Source of the DNA: Amphiduros pacificus
Lineage: Eukaryota > Annelida > Polychaeta > Phyllodocida > Hesionidae
Direction: 5' to 3'
DNA length: 64,000 nucleotides
NCBI GenBank assembly: GCA_949316495.1
Contig: OX439004.1
Coordinates: forward strand, 30,720,904-30,784,903
In this document: piece by piece, positions 12,401 through 24,722 of the stretch
Layout: each line of letters begins with the position of its first letter
Numbering within the stretch: the first letter of the stretch is position 1
Notes under the pieces: model-generated
The model's input: only the letters and a program-made list of their open reading frames with translations
Database searches by the model: none
What the model was told of the DNA's origin: nothing
Made by a program: the position numbers and the translations under genes

Positions 12401-15400
12401 GAGAAGATGATGAGAATTGCGACCCTGCAGTAATGAGAGGCCTTTGTTTTGGGTCTCTCTGGTGGAGTATATTACCGTATTTACTCGTGTATAAGTCGAC
12501 TCGTGTATAAGTCGACCCCCCAAAATTGAGGTTATTTTTCTTGAAAAAAAACAATTTCCGAATATAAGTCGAGTTGGTTTTTTTTGACATATCGGCTCTG
12601 CTACCATTCAAGCTTCAGCTGAAGCTTGGCGGTCATTTTAAAAGTGAAACGTAAATATGCTTAAAATATAAGATATTAGCCGTCTTATACACGAGTAAAT
12701 ACGGTAAAACGTAAATACGATGTTCTTATTTTCGAAATAACGGATATCAGAGCGGATCGATTTTGATTGCGTTTTAAATGATAAATAAAGGTATTTACCC
12801 AATATTATCACAAATTGTTCGAGAACAGAACAAAACCAGCAATCCATTTAAAACGCAATTAAAATCGATCCACGTGTGAAAGCATTTCTGTCAACAAGGG
12901 AAGACAAGACTCAAAGCAGTGGAAACAATGACGAGATGCAAAACTGTGAACGCTGATAATTGAAATCAGTGAAAACAAAGTCAAAACAATGCATTTTGAA
13001 ATAATATGTTTTAAATGATATATGAAGGTATTTACCCAATATTATCACAAATTATTTTTCGCAAGAATTTCTCCACGATGTAGAACGTAATACGATGTAC
13101 GTGACGTCCTTGACCTTAGCGTCAAAACTAACACGTGGTAGAATATTTCTTTGTGTATTATAAAGCCAATGATATTCATTATATCGCTTTTAATTATTAT
13201 TGTTTATATCGATCTTAGCAACAAAGCGTGTTAATACACAAAGAAATATTCTACCACGTGTAGACAGTAGTCCGCCTGTCCGATATTTGCTTTCACGCTA
13301 GTATTGCGTAATGCATGTTAAATGAATGGATGGTTTTGTTCTGTTCTTGACCTGCAAAGCGAATTTGTGATAATATTATGTCTATACCTTTATTTATCAT
13401 TTAAAACGCAATTAAAATAGATCCACGTGTGAAAGCATTTCTGTCAACAGGGAAGACACGACTCAAAGCAGTGGAAACAAAGACGAAATGCAAAACTGTG
13501 AACGCTGATAATTGAAATCAGTGAGAACAAAGTCAAATCAAAGCATTTCGAAATAATATGTTTTAAATGATATATAAAGGTATTTACCCAATATTATCAC
13601 AAATTACGTTTTGCAGGTCGAGAACAGAACATTATTGCGCAATATATTAACAATCGTTTTCGCGCTAAAAACAAGAGCCTCTTCCCGTCACTTCCGCCTT
13701 TCAAAATTGCGACCACGTGTTGCGTTGAGTCGTGTCTTCCCTTCTTGACAAATGCCTTCACACGTGGATCGATTTTAATTGCGTTTTAAATGATAAATAA
13801 AAGTATATACCCAACATTAACACAAAATATGCCTTGCAGGTCGAGAACAGAACAAAACCATTCATCCATTTAAATGCATTACGCAATACGAGGTCGTCAT
13901 TTTAAAAAGCGGGAGTGACGGGGACAAGCTCTTATTTTTGGCGCGAAAACAAATGGAGTGTATCAACTCGCATTGAAAAAATTAATATATTGCGCAACGA
14001 TGGATCCCTGGCTTCTCTTCGTGTTGCCGCACATCAAATTTACCGTGTTCCGCACATCGAATTTCTGTCCAAGCGGGAAGACACGACACAAAGCAGTAGA
14101 AACAATGACGAAATGCATAATTTGTGATAATATTGGGTAAATACCTTTATTTATCAGATCATTTGAAATGCAATTAACGCTTTGTTTCGACTTTGTTCTC
14201 ACTGATTCCAATTATCAGCGTTCACAGTTTTTGCGTTTCGTCATTGTCTCCACTGCTTTTAGTTGTGTCTTCCCGCTTGGACAGAAATGCTTTCACACGT
14301 GGATCGATTTTAATTGCGTTTTAAATGGATTGATGGTTTTGTTCTGTTCTCGAACAATTTGTGATAATATTGGGTAAATACCTTTATTTATCATTTAAAA
14401 CGCAATCAAAAAGGGAAGACACGACTCAAAGCAGTGGAGACAATGACGAAACGCAAAACTGAACGCTGATAATTGGAATGAGTGAGAACAAAGTCAAAAC
14501 AAAGCGTTTTGAAATAATAGACCAATAATATTGGGTAAATACCTTTATTTATCATTTAAAACGCAATTAAAATCAATCTGCTACGTCTGATATTCGTTAT
14601 TTCGAAAATATGAACATCGTATTTACGTTTTACCGTATTTACGTTTTACCGTAAATACTCGAGTATAAGACTGCTCTCGTGTATAAGTCGACCCCCTAAA
14701 CATTAACTAAGAGTTTTTGGAAAAAAACCTCGACTTATATACGAGTAAATACGGTAGTTATGATATAATTTGCATCATTACAAGTAATGACGAACACATC
14801 AATGGACTGCTTCTTTGTTTTGTGTGGATAGATACTTGCACTGTTTGATGTCATTCTGGCACTATTCAAATGACAATGACTTTGATGATGTCAAAAAACA
14901 ATGTCAAACAGCCATGGTGTCAGTTTACCTTTCAGTGCCTCTATGAGGATGCTTCACCAGAGGATAGAGCCAAACATGGAGATCAGTTTTAAAAGGGAGA
15001 TGTTATTCATTGCTCTGTTCAAGTCAGTTTTACAGACTCACATTAGGATGAATCAATAAAAAAAGGAAAGAGGTATGAAAGAGAAATATCTATTCATATT
15101 AGTCATTTTTGTGTTTTTTATACATTTTTTCAATATTAGTGTATAATGCCTTTAAATATAAATGGCAGGACAGATTGGTTCAGGTCATAGTCAAGTCATA
15201 AAACAAGCCATAAACTGTCTCCTTGGACATGGCAAGGGGCCATGTTATTTTCTTTATCTCGTTTGGATATCTCTTTCACATTTCCTTTATGAAAATACCA
15301 ATCATTATATTATCTGTGGCAGGTTTACTTTTAATGCCATTTTAAATTACCAATTACATCTAGACACTTGTATTTCAATTCATTACCAATGTCACTACTT

Positions 15401-18400
15401 TGTTGTGACATAACATTACATCTGGCACATGGATTGAAAGACAAATATATTAAACACTGTCACCAGAAAAAAGGTCTTTAGTGCCTCCAGGAACTTATTT
15501 ATGATGTAAACTGTGCACCTACTGTTTCGGTGCTAGATCCTGCCCTTGAAGGAGAAGAAGTCTTGCTCTGTAGTAAACCTGTCTTGTGGTTCTCTTCAGA
15601 CCATGCCCTGTTAAAGTATAGGGTGAACAAACCTCGTAAAATGGTCAATAAAATCGCTTTAATCAAAGGATATTGCTTTCAATAATATTGATCCTTGTAC
15701 CAATTGAAACTTCACTGTGATCTATCATTTAGTTATTGGTTTTCATCAAACTTTAGAAACCTTTTACTTGCTTTAAAGAAATCTTAAGTATCCCACCTAG
15801 TCTGCGCCAGAAATTTGTTTCCTTTTGGATTGTTGTTATTCCTACACGGAGTTCTTTTTCTGTATCCTTCCTGTGAGAGAGAAAATATCTTGGTTCATCA
15901 AATGGATTTTCCTGTAAATATATAAATATAATCACTGACATTGTTCTTCTACCACATAAAAGTATTGCACAGCAAAGCTTTAAAAAGCCCATCGGATATC
16001 ATTACGGGTCATTCTGTGTTTGTTCATACAAAATATGAACTGTCTTTTATCAACAGCTCCAGAGTACAAAATGTTGAAAGTCAGTTAAGGGCAAAGAAAA
16101 AAATATCGGTCAACCACAGGCCCCTAAGTATACACCAACACATTTGGAATGTACCAGGTAATATCACAATGGTCATATTTTCCATATACCTGGTAAATAC
16201 CTTTCTAATGAATTAGATGTACATGTACATCATAGGGTTTCACTAAAATTCAAGATGGCCATGTAAATGTTGAGAATGTTCATTGCAATTCCCCTTACTA
16301 ATCCCTTTAAATAAGGTGCATTATTTTTTTCTTCCAAAATTCAAGATGATCCCCAAGTTTGGAATATTACAAATAAAATCATAATTTTCAAATTTCATTC
16401 ATCACGTCCAATTTCTTAAAATGTAGTACATCTAATATCTTTAAAATGTGGCACATCATAACAAAAAATCTAAAGGATTGCCGCAAAATAAAGGCAATGA
16501 GAAAAGCCCAGTGATTCAAGACACTGATGAGATGTATCCACGCTTTAAGTTTGGTAATTCTTTCTTGGTCAGTACTTATTGTGTTCACAAATTTTCAGAG
16601 ATCAGGCCACAAGACCTTAAAAAGATGGTCACGGTCACTGAGAAGCAAAACCTTTCAAAACATTAATAAGATGCATCAACAAAAAGGAACATACATCTGG
16701 TTGTTCAGATGTCCAGACACACAGACTCCAGCAATACCCTTTCAGCAAAGTTTGCCGAGGGGTAAAAAGGTAAAATGACATTGCCACATGCCTCTTTAGG
16801 TTATTCTATTTTACAGCTGCTAAAAAATCGCTCAAGAGATTTTTTTCCAGATCAGAAGTAACAATCAAATTATAGTAGCATTGCACATCCACCCATTATG
16901 ATTATCTTACGCACCAAATGTGAAGTACCCATTTTTGAGAGTTTAATTAAAAATGTCCTGGACAATTTTATCAGAATTAAGGTCATTGCAACAAGAACAG
17001 AGGTCATAAATTCGAATTCATATAATATTGCGCATTTTCCCTAAACATTGACCTATTTGCCAAAATGAATTTCTCCTATTCAAATTTCCTGATAAATAAC
17101 TGGGGAAATCTATACCGAAGCCTATTGAGTTAAACATGCTGATCATTTTTTGTACTGTTTGGGAACATTTTCTGGAAATTGCTTCATAAATGATTATTAA
17201 AAACCTTTCACAGTGCAGACTTGAGCACATGGTAATTTTGACCAATCATGTTACATATTGAATTTGGCCCCAACTCATATTTCTAATGTTATTCAAAATG
17301 GTAGCCTCCTTGACAACTCAGTGGTAGCTTTTGGAAAAATCATAACAGAATGGACAAAAATCTGAGCCTAATGGAAAAAAGATAGAATTAATCCCATGAA
17401 AATACAACATCTTTTGTACTTAATTGCTAAGAACTCCGACCAGTAGTTTCAGAGGAGAAAGTTGATAGACAGAATGACAAAAATCCCTCCTCCATCACTG
17501 CAGAAGTTATGCTGGCATAATATGCTGACATAGCCAGCATAGCTATATCCAGCTTTACTAGGCCCCTTCAATATAGGCCTAGCGCCGACGCGACCAAATG
17601 TCGTACTATTTGGGCGCTCATGAATATTAATTAGCAAGAGATTCGAGTTACGTCATTGTATCGTGCACGTGCTGTCCTACTGAAAGGCTGTAATTACATC
17701 ATCGCACCGTGCACGTGCAGTTGGATACATACAAGGGGTGGGGCTAATGGAACAGATATATTTGAACATATCCCATCACATAAGCGGAGAGGGTGTTACA
17801 TACTGAGCCCGATGCAAAGGAGAGTAGCATAGCTATAAATAGACTTAAACTGACTCAGGCAATACAGTCATATTTGAAATTCAGTTCTCAGGTTCTCATG
17901 ATATAAACTGATCAGTTTGACAAATTAATTTCTGTGAAATGGCACTGCTCATCTGTGTGCTAAATAATAATTTTCTGAGAGAGTATAGCAAGTATGTATA
18001 AATGTACAAACCTCAAAGAATTTATCCCAATTGTACTGAAGTCTTTTATCTTCTTCTGGAGTCCATGATGCATGTCTTTTTACAAGGCCTGTTAAAGATA
18101 GGAGTTTTTACAATTACAATTATCAATAGTATCCGGGTAACTTCTGACACCTTCCACTCTGCCAACCTCATTTGTTTTTTTTTTATGAAAATGGCAAATT
18201 CTCCACTTTAAAATAAGAGGGCATGTTTCACAATTAACAGTTTTTGATCTTTCTCAACAGTGGAACAAGCACACTCGAGTAACTTTGAGCAAAATTTAAA
18301 AAAAAAAATCTTTTGGAGCAAAAAATAGAACTGACAAAACAAAAATCGGAGTGCAACAATGTTTGGTTTGGCAGTTTATGACATTCTTTCTCATCTGGCT

Positions 18401-21400
18401 TTGCTATATGCACAGGAGTACAGGTAGAGTTAAGTCAATGTTTTGTTTAGCTATTCATCGATAGGATTGAAGCTGGCTTGATAGTGCTTATCATGTGTTG
18501 TGGCTTCTCATACATTTATTTCCTGGGACTGGGAGGCCACCAGTTGTACATAGCATTGATTGAGCTGTGAGTGAAGTCTGGGCTTTATCTTGGTAAACTA
18601 GATACCTTGTGACAAATGTCACAATTGGTACTGTAATAATCTGTGGTGTCAACAATAATTGTATACATTGCTAAAAGCAGATTCCTTAATACTATATACA
18701 TAGCACTGGTTAATGTCTGACCTAATGATGTAGGTATTTTCCTCTGTGCTGCAGGCAGTTAAGTGCACTTACACTCTACTCTCTGATCGAATTCAAAGAC
18801 CCAGTTTAATATCAAGACCCCTGCCCATCACCATGCCAGTGGCCTCAATACATACACCAACATAATCTACTGTGTGCCTTGTATAACACCACACACATTG
18901 TCATTTTGTTAGTGGCTTCATTGTACATTAAGTTTCCATGGAGTGTGAGCTGATACTTAAATGCATTTTCTAACAACACTCAATACCAGCAGAAGCAAAG
19001 TCAGAGGTTAGTTGTAGCACTGGTTCAAATGTAGGTCACAATAGGAACAATAGAGACTAAAGAGTGCCATAACTATAATACAGTAACTTACCCAATTTTG
19101 CAAAGTTCTCAACATGAATACAGACATCATCAATTTTTCGTTTACAAGACAGAGAATTGAAGGGCTGCAATTTGGCACAAATCTTGAGTGTCTCGTCATC
19201 AACTGGCTCTAACCCATATGCTGCCAGACTAACTTTCCCAGTGCTTGACATGAAAGAAAATGAGAATCATGAATAACAATCTGAATATAAATCTTTACTG
19301 AATGGTACCAAACAAGCTTAATTCTTAAGACTGCTCATATCAAATGAATGGGTAAAGATTATAATTATTTTCAAGAAAAATAACCAGGACACATTCAATG
19401 TAAAGTTGTTTTTTTTTCTCGTTTATTTTCTGGTCCATCATAAGATTTTTTTAAAGATTTATATTAAATTGAATAATACTATCATGAAAGGTGAAGGCAA
19501 TCAAATTCTTATATTTGTGTATTTGATAAATTAAACAGCCCTCCCAGCTGTGCTTGCCCTTGGATTGTGGTAAATGTGTGGGGCTTGACATTAGCACTGA
19601 CTCATGGGTCATGAAGGATTTGAAGAGAAGAGTAACATAAGAATTTACTTTTTTGGCCCCATTCTTTCCAATGGGCATATATCTAAAATATGCAACAATA
19701 CAGTGACAGCAATAATACAGTGACAGCAATAATACAGTGACAGGGAGTAGAGAGTAAGCAAGTTTCAATATCAAATGGTCAGAAAGATACTAAAATTGCA
19801 TGCCACTTGGGAAAGAAGCGATTTTTGCAATGTTATAGTCCTTCACTAAATATTATGCAAACTTACTACCTTTTAAATATCATCGGCACATCTTACATCA
19901 CAAATCAGATTTTTTAATGCCATATATTTGGCATCATATTGTGCATTTTGATCAGGATATTTGTTGCTGCACACTGTTTACAATCGTCACACACAATCTC
20001 CTGTTACTGATAACTTTACAATGCAGAAGTTTGGTGGCAATGTCATTGTAACGGTTTTCAGGACAGACACACCCACTCTTAATGCAAGAGCTTGGCTGAC
20101 GATCTATCTAATATGTTGGAAATATATTTGACATAATATGCTGATGATAAAAGAAGCAACTTACTTCTGGAATAAACTTTGCTTTGTGATCCATTTCTCT
20201 GATTTGGGGTAATTCATATTAGGCCTCTCTGATGAATATAATGCAGTAATGTCATCTTCACTTTCTTCACTATCACTTTCTTCTGGGGGGGAATCAATAT
20301 CCAGAAGGTCTGTCAACAAATCTGGATCTAAATCATCATCTTCTGCACCATATTTTTCTTGTAATAATTTCATGACACTGTCTGATGCACTTTTCTGTTT
20401 GGTGGCATTTCCTGGCTGATCACCAACCTCTGATATACTCTCATTCTCTGATTCCATTTGATTTATAGACTCTTGTGGAGTGCCAGTTTCTACACGATTC
20501 TCATATCCCTCATGACTCCAAGGTTGTTGCTCCATCGCTTTGAAAGTTTGGTTCTCATTGTGCAAAAACCTAAAAAAATGTATCATTAGGACAAATACAA
20601 ATCATGCTTTTAACAAGTAAATGTGTAAATAGTTCACTGATTCTTTGAGCATTGCAATTTAAAATTAGTTCACCCCCTCACTGATTCTGGAGGCTATCAA
20701 GTTCATTCTATCCTTTATAAATTATTATTTTTAATTCTCACTGCTGGAGTTTCAAGTTTTGTGAACCACCAGTTGTTTTTGTGTCATGTGCAATGCATGT
20801 ATACTGGGTTAGATTTTGAGACACGGTTGCTGATAATGAAAATTAGCGAAGTTCACCCATGCATGGCAGATTTTAACACCAGGTGGCAGCATGGCCAATT
20901 ATTATCAATAGTTGGTAATTCTGACTGCTCGAATGGGCAATGCTGCCACCTTTTGACAAACCTAAAAATATGTATCATTAGGACAAATACAAATCATGCT
21001 TTTAACAAGTAAATGTATAAATAGTTCACTGATTCAATTAAAATTAGTTTACCTGTCAAGCCATATGCAAACTTGGCTTCAAACAGTAAAAAATGTTGCT
21101 TGTCATTTCATGACATGCCAGTTTTTCACATCCATAACTCTCTTTCTATTCTTCTAAAAAGCAGTAGTTTTCTTTTTCGGTAAGTACCTTTACTGCCAAA
21201 ATATTATTGTATTCCCTTTACAGCATACTGAATGGTAGTCATTTTATCAGTTGTAATGTCTACAACCCTTTGTTTTTATTTTAATTTTTTGCTTTTTATT
21301 TTAATGATTACAATAAGGCTCCTCATGCTGATACAATATGCCTAACAAACATTACCAAGAGTAAGTTTACCTCATTTGGTCTTCCCCATCTCTTGTATCA

Positions 21401-22367
21401 TCACCTGCTGTCGCGTCATTTTGTTCTTTAAAGTCCAAAAGATCTGTTAGGAAGTCTGGGTCCATCTCATCATCTTCAACACCATATTTGTCTCTTAATA
21501 GTCTCATTGTGTCTGCTAGATCATCACTTGTGTTTCCACTCCCATTCACTGGGTTGTGCTCCAAAGACATGCATTCCAAATTTGCAGATTTCTTTTCCAT
21601 TGAAGAATCTTGTACCTTGTATCTTTCTTTGTCTTTGTTTTTATGTTTCTTTTTTCTCTTTCTTGGCAGTTCCTGATCATCTCCCAGATCAATTGAAATG
21701 ATATCCCTTTGCTCAGAATTTGGGCTACTGTTGTCCAAACCATGTTGTCTTTTCCTTTTGTGTGTTTTGAGCAACCCGTTTTCTTCCTGAATGCTATCTA
21801 CTTGACCCATTTGTTTCACATCTATGTTACTTTTAGTGTCACTCTCATCAACTTTTATCTTTTTGTGCTTTTTATGTTTCTTCTTGTGGTATTCTTCTGG
21901 AAGAGTATATTGTTCTACCTCACTTTCTTGTACCTGATTTTCTTTGTCTTTGTTTTTATGTTTCTTTTTTCTCTTTCTTGGCAGTTCCTGATCATCTCCC
22001 AGATCAATTGAAATGATATCCCTTTGCTCAGAATTTGGGCTACTGTTGTCCAAACCATGTTGTCTTTTCTTTTTGTCTGTTTTGAGCAACCCTTTTTCTT
22101 CCTGAATGTTATCTACTTGACCCATTTCTTTCACATTTATGTTACTTTTAGTGTCACTCACATCAACTTTTATCTTTTTGTGCTTTTTATGTTTCTTCTT
22201 ATGGTATTCTTCTGGAAGAGTATATTGTTCTACCTCACTTTCTTGGGACTCAATATGTTTTCTTTTCTTTTTCTGTTTGTCTTGTTTTCTGCATTTGACA
22301 AAATCCTCTTTATGGACAACTATCTCTTCTATATCTCCAACACTTTCTGGGTCAATATCATGTTTCC

Positions 22368-22400
<33 letters not shown>

Positions 22401-23139
22401 TACCAAGATTGTTCACATCCACATTTTCTTCTATATCCCCAGAGTCAAAACTCTTTCTTTCTATATCCCCACTTTCCTCAGATCCAAAATATTTTCTTTT
22501 CTTTTTCTCTTTGCTGTGTCTTCGGAATTTTACATTTTCTTCTTTCTGAGGACTTGTTTCTTGCAGATCTATTCCACATTCAGCAGTGTCTGATTCTAAC
22601 AAATCATGTTCTTTCTTTTTCTTTTTGTTCTTATGTTTTTTTCTGGCTGTCAAAGTTTCATTTTCAGTATCATCTAAAATACCTTCTTCTCTATCACCTT
22701 TGGTTTTCACTTTATACTGTTTTTGCATTTCATCAACTTTATTTGGGTAATGTTGGTCTGTATTTCCTCTAGTATCTGTGTCTATATGATCATAATTTCT
22801 TTTCTCTTTATGTTTTTTCACTTTTGCTATCACACAACTTTGACCTTCTTCGAACTGCACTTCATTTACATTATTTGTTTCTTTTGAAGCATCTTTAGAT
22901 TTATGTTTCTTTTTCAAGTTGATGTCCTCCATGTTTTTGTTTGTCACATTTGGATCAAAACTAACATTTCTTGTGCTTCCTTCTAATTTCTCCTTTGATT
23001 TGTGTTTCTTTTTCTTCTTCTTATGTCTGCTCTCTTCAAAGTTGTTATTGTCTTCACCTTGAGAACATGTCTCATAATTCTGACCTTCAACAGCAGAGAA
23101 GATTTCATCTTCCACATGTTTCTGCTTCTTTTTCTTCAT
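6487..23139 (-). CDS. TTF1: Transcription termination factor 1 (Myb/SANT)
   Basis: DNA-binding factor that terminates RNA polymerase I on rDNA and remodels rDNA chromatin in the nucleolus. Eleven coding exons, minus strand: 23139-21371, 20569-20165, 19243-19092, 18088-18012, 15911-15797, 15607-15523, 11759-11599, 11394-11160, 10911-10840, 10647-10571 and 6662-6487. Every border is AG/GT, phases agree, and the total of 3324 nt gives 1107 residues. Residues 1-570 are lysine-rich nucleolar-type sequence. Three Myb-like repeats follow: about 780-865 (SWTPEED to VYYRAR), 868-920 and 922-995 (GQWTEQED to CHRRWN). The C-terminus (EWQEIDWKKV to KLKNKLERG) parallels the vertebrate TTF1 tail (EIDWEDL, LLKEKLEK). 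It is longer than human TTF1 (about 900 residues) because of the lysine-rich part. An in-frame stop lies 24 codons upstream of the chosen ATG. An acceptor-like site at 23340 suggests a 5' UTR intron. Confidence 0.93.
8320..10246 (+). mobile_element. Helentron-like non-autonomous element, copy 1
   Basis: About 1.9 kb, no coding capacity, inside the last TTF1 intron. Parts in order: a 5' segment with ACCCTCAGCC at 8350-8359; about eleven tandem units of ~147 bp (8529 to ~10130); an ACAT microsatellite; and a 3' hairpin at 10206-10240 whose arms are ACCCTCAGCC and GGCTGAGGGT. The 5' motif is the reverse complement of the right hairpin arm, a subterminal inverted repeat. This layout fits Helentron-associated interspersed elements (HINEs), which in bivalves often carry satellite-like cores. 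A near-identical copy lies at 62031-63936. Boundaries come from where the two copies start and stop matching. Confidence 0.75.
12473..14756. mobile_element. 2.3-kb foldback DNA element with 27-bp terminal inverted repeats
   Basis: The ends (12473-12499 and 14730-14756; both read TACCGTATTTACTCGT inward, then TATAAGTCGA) are inverted repeats with one mismatch in 27. Both outermost dinucleotides are TA, so a TA target duplication, as in the Tc1/mariner superfamily, is possible. The interior is itself a large imperfect palindrome: modules such as TTTACCCAATATTATCACAA and CCACGTGTGAAAGC recur in both orientations. There is no transposase ORF. It sits in the TTF1 intron between exons 6 and 7. Related modules occur near 24.3, 30.4-31.2 and 32.8 kb. 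Confidence 0.75.
16640..16765 (+). repeat. Fragment related to the Helentron-like family 3' end
   Basis: It contains AGATGCATCAAC, then a short end region with CAGACTCCAGCAATACCC and a GAGGGGTAAAAAGG terminus. This resembles the start and end modules of the elements at 8.3 and 62.0 kb without the ~147-bp core. The terminal ACCC..GGGT arms can pair. It is probably a short or decayed family member inside a TTF1 intron. Confidence 0.45.
17249..17545 (+). repeat. Dispersed repeat, copy B
   Basis: Second copy of the repeat at 4396-4710, same orientation, inside the TTF1 intron between exons 4 and 5. Shared blocks include TATTGAATTTGGCCCCAA and ATCACTGCAGAAG. No coding capacity or termini recognised. 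Confidence 0.7.
18597..19075 (+). repeat. Dispersed repeat, inverted partner of 41490-41957
   Basis: About 470 bp in the TTF1 intron between exons 3 and 4. Its reverse complement is closely similar to 41490-41957. Matching blocks here include CTAGATACCTTGTGACAAAT, TCTGTGGTGTCAACAATAAT, TCTGACCTAATGA, TTTTCCTCTGTGCTGCAG and CTGGTTCAAATGTAGGTCA. No ORF or terminal repeat is evident. The family is unidentified. Confidence 0.75.
21625..22255 (-). repeat. Tandem 315-bp duplication inside TTF1 exon 1
   Basis: Two consecutive 315-bp (105-codon) units in frame within the lysine-rich part of TTF1. Each encodes SEVEQYTLPEEYHKKKHKK, then GQVD-IQEE-GLLKT, HGLDNSSPNSEQRDIISIDL and a KRKKKHKNKDKE tail. 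The copies differ at only a few residues, so this is a recent internal duplication that lengthens the disordered nucleolar region. Confidence 0.9.
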
Positions 23140-23448
23140 TTTTCCTTTAATTTCTGAGTTTATCTCAAGTTTCTCTTTTTTGGTGTTGTTCTTAATTTCA
23201 TACCCTTTTCATATTCCTTTGCAAAAAACCTTATATATTTAGACTTTACTTTTTTTAAACAATTTGAAGAATTGCAAATATATATCTGACCAGTTACAGC
23301 AGGTTTAAATGTCCTTGTCACTGTATTTCACATAGATCTGCAAATATAAATAAAAAACAAGGCATTTATATAACAAGACAATATTTACAAAACTCATAAA
23401 AATACATATCGAGTTCCCACCTTATAGTATAACAAATCATTCAATATA

Positions 23449-23598
23449 ATACCAGAGTAGTACCAGAGTAGTACCAGAGTAGCAGGTCTACCAGAGTAGT
23501 ACCAGAGTGGTACCAGAGTGGTACCAGAGTGGTACCAGAGTGGTACCAGAGTGGTACCAGAGTAGTAACAGAGTAGTACCAGAGTAGTAACAGAGTGA
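23449..23598. repeat. 11-bp minisatellite upstream of TTF1
   Basis: About thirteen tandem copies of TACCAGAGTRG or a close variant, beginning about 310 bp upstream of the TTF1 start codon. Variation is mainly at one R position plus occasional TAACAG units and one interrupted unit. It lies just upstream of a likely 5' UTR acceptor, so it is either promoter-proximal or in a 5' UTR intron. Confidence 0.85.
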
Positions 23599-24046
23599 TG
23601 TTTTGAGTTTTAAGGTAACTAAGGTCAAAAAGATATATTTCAGTTAAATTTTCTGTGACAAATATTTATTTTGTCAAATAGACATTAAAAAGTGATAGCA
23701 AATTAGCACAGATTGAAAATTCTGAATTCAGTCAAAGCTTTTTTCAAAATTATACAAAGATACTTCACCAAGTCTACAGCTAACCTTGCCACTAACAATT
23801 CAGGAGAAAACAAATAATTTTCAGCGAATAATTGTTACAAATATTATTGTCATATCTATAGTCTGTTTGACTCTGTCGTACATAAAGCACATGATTGTTT
23901 ATCTCCAAAGGAACAGTCAATTATGCTGACGTCACAGGGCCCAGCACAGACAAAAGACCCATTAAACAGTGTCAAAATTATGACAAGATCAGGTCATTTC
24001 CGAAGTCTCTCCATCCACATTAATGAAAAAATATAATTATCAAACT

Positions 24047-24722
24047 CAGTCTTCCCGATAGTCATCAGACCTTCAACGGACATTCGGTCTGACAAAGTTG
24101 ACATTTTCGCCGGACCGAAAGCATTTTTACCGGACCGTAAAAAAAAAGAAAGAATATCATTGTGAAAAGTAAACAAGCCAGGTACAAGCTTCCCAAATGG
24201 CGATATAATTAAAATCTTTGTTTTATTTTGCACATAGAAATATTCTGATACGTGTCGGCAATAGTCCGCCTTCATTTAATAAGTTTAAAGTATGCACAAG
24301 TCAGAGAAAATGCGAGTTTACCAATGCTTAAATACGCATATAAGACACGAGGTCGTCATTATGAAAACCGGAAGTGACGGGGACAGGCTCGTATTTTTGG
24401 CGCGAAAATGATCGGACGCTATTCATTTGCATTGAAAATATTAATGTATTGCGCAATGATTGATCCCTGACACTTCGTATTTATGTTTTCGCTCGCGTTT
24501 GTTTTGACTCTGGGTCTGAATGTTCGAGGTTTTGATATGATTAAGCTGGATTGTTACTTTTAAAATGACTGCCGAACATCTCGAGGGATAAATTTTGAGA
24601 AAAGTTAGAATTTTCACAAAAATACATGTCGGACATGAGGTCCGACTACGACAGAAAATATGCCGGACCGTGACAAAAAATATCGGTCTGGACCGGCGAT
24701 CCGGCGGTTATCAGGAAGACTG
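24047..24722. mobile_element. Non-autonomous DNA transposon with 6-bp target duplication
   Basis: Ends CAGTCTTCCCGATA (24047-24060) and TATCAGGAAGACTG (24709-24722) are inverted repeats with one mismatch in 14. They are flanked by the direct repeat CAAACT at 24041-24046 and 24723-24728, the expected target-site duplication. Subterminal regions are rich in CCGGACCG and GGTCTGGACCGG motifs. The interior (about 24150-24560) resembles 32290-33050 and modules of the 12.5-14.8 kb element, including GGAAGTGACGGGGA and TTTTTGGCGCGAAAA. There is no transposase. The superfamily is uncertain. Confidence 0.7.

Noticed and set aside
22024-22593. 189-codon plus-strand ORF rich in Phe and Leu
   Set aside because: Exact antisense of the lysine-rich TTF1 exon 1; long open frames opposite AAA/AAG codons are expected.
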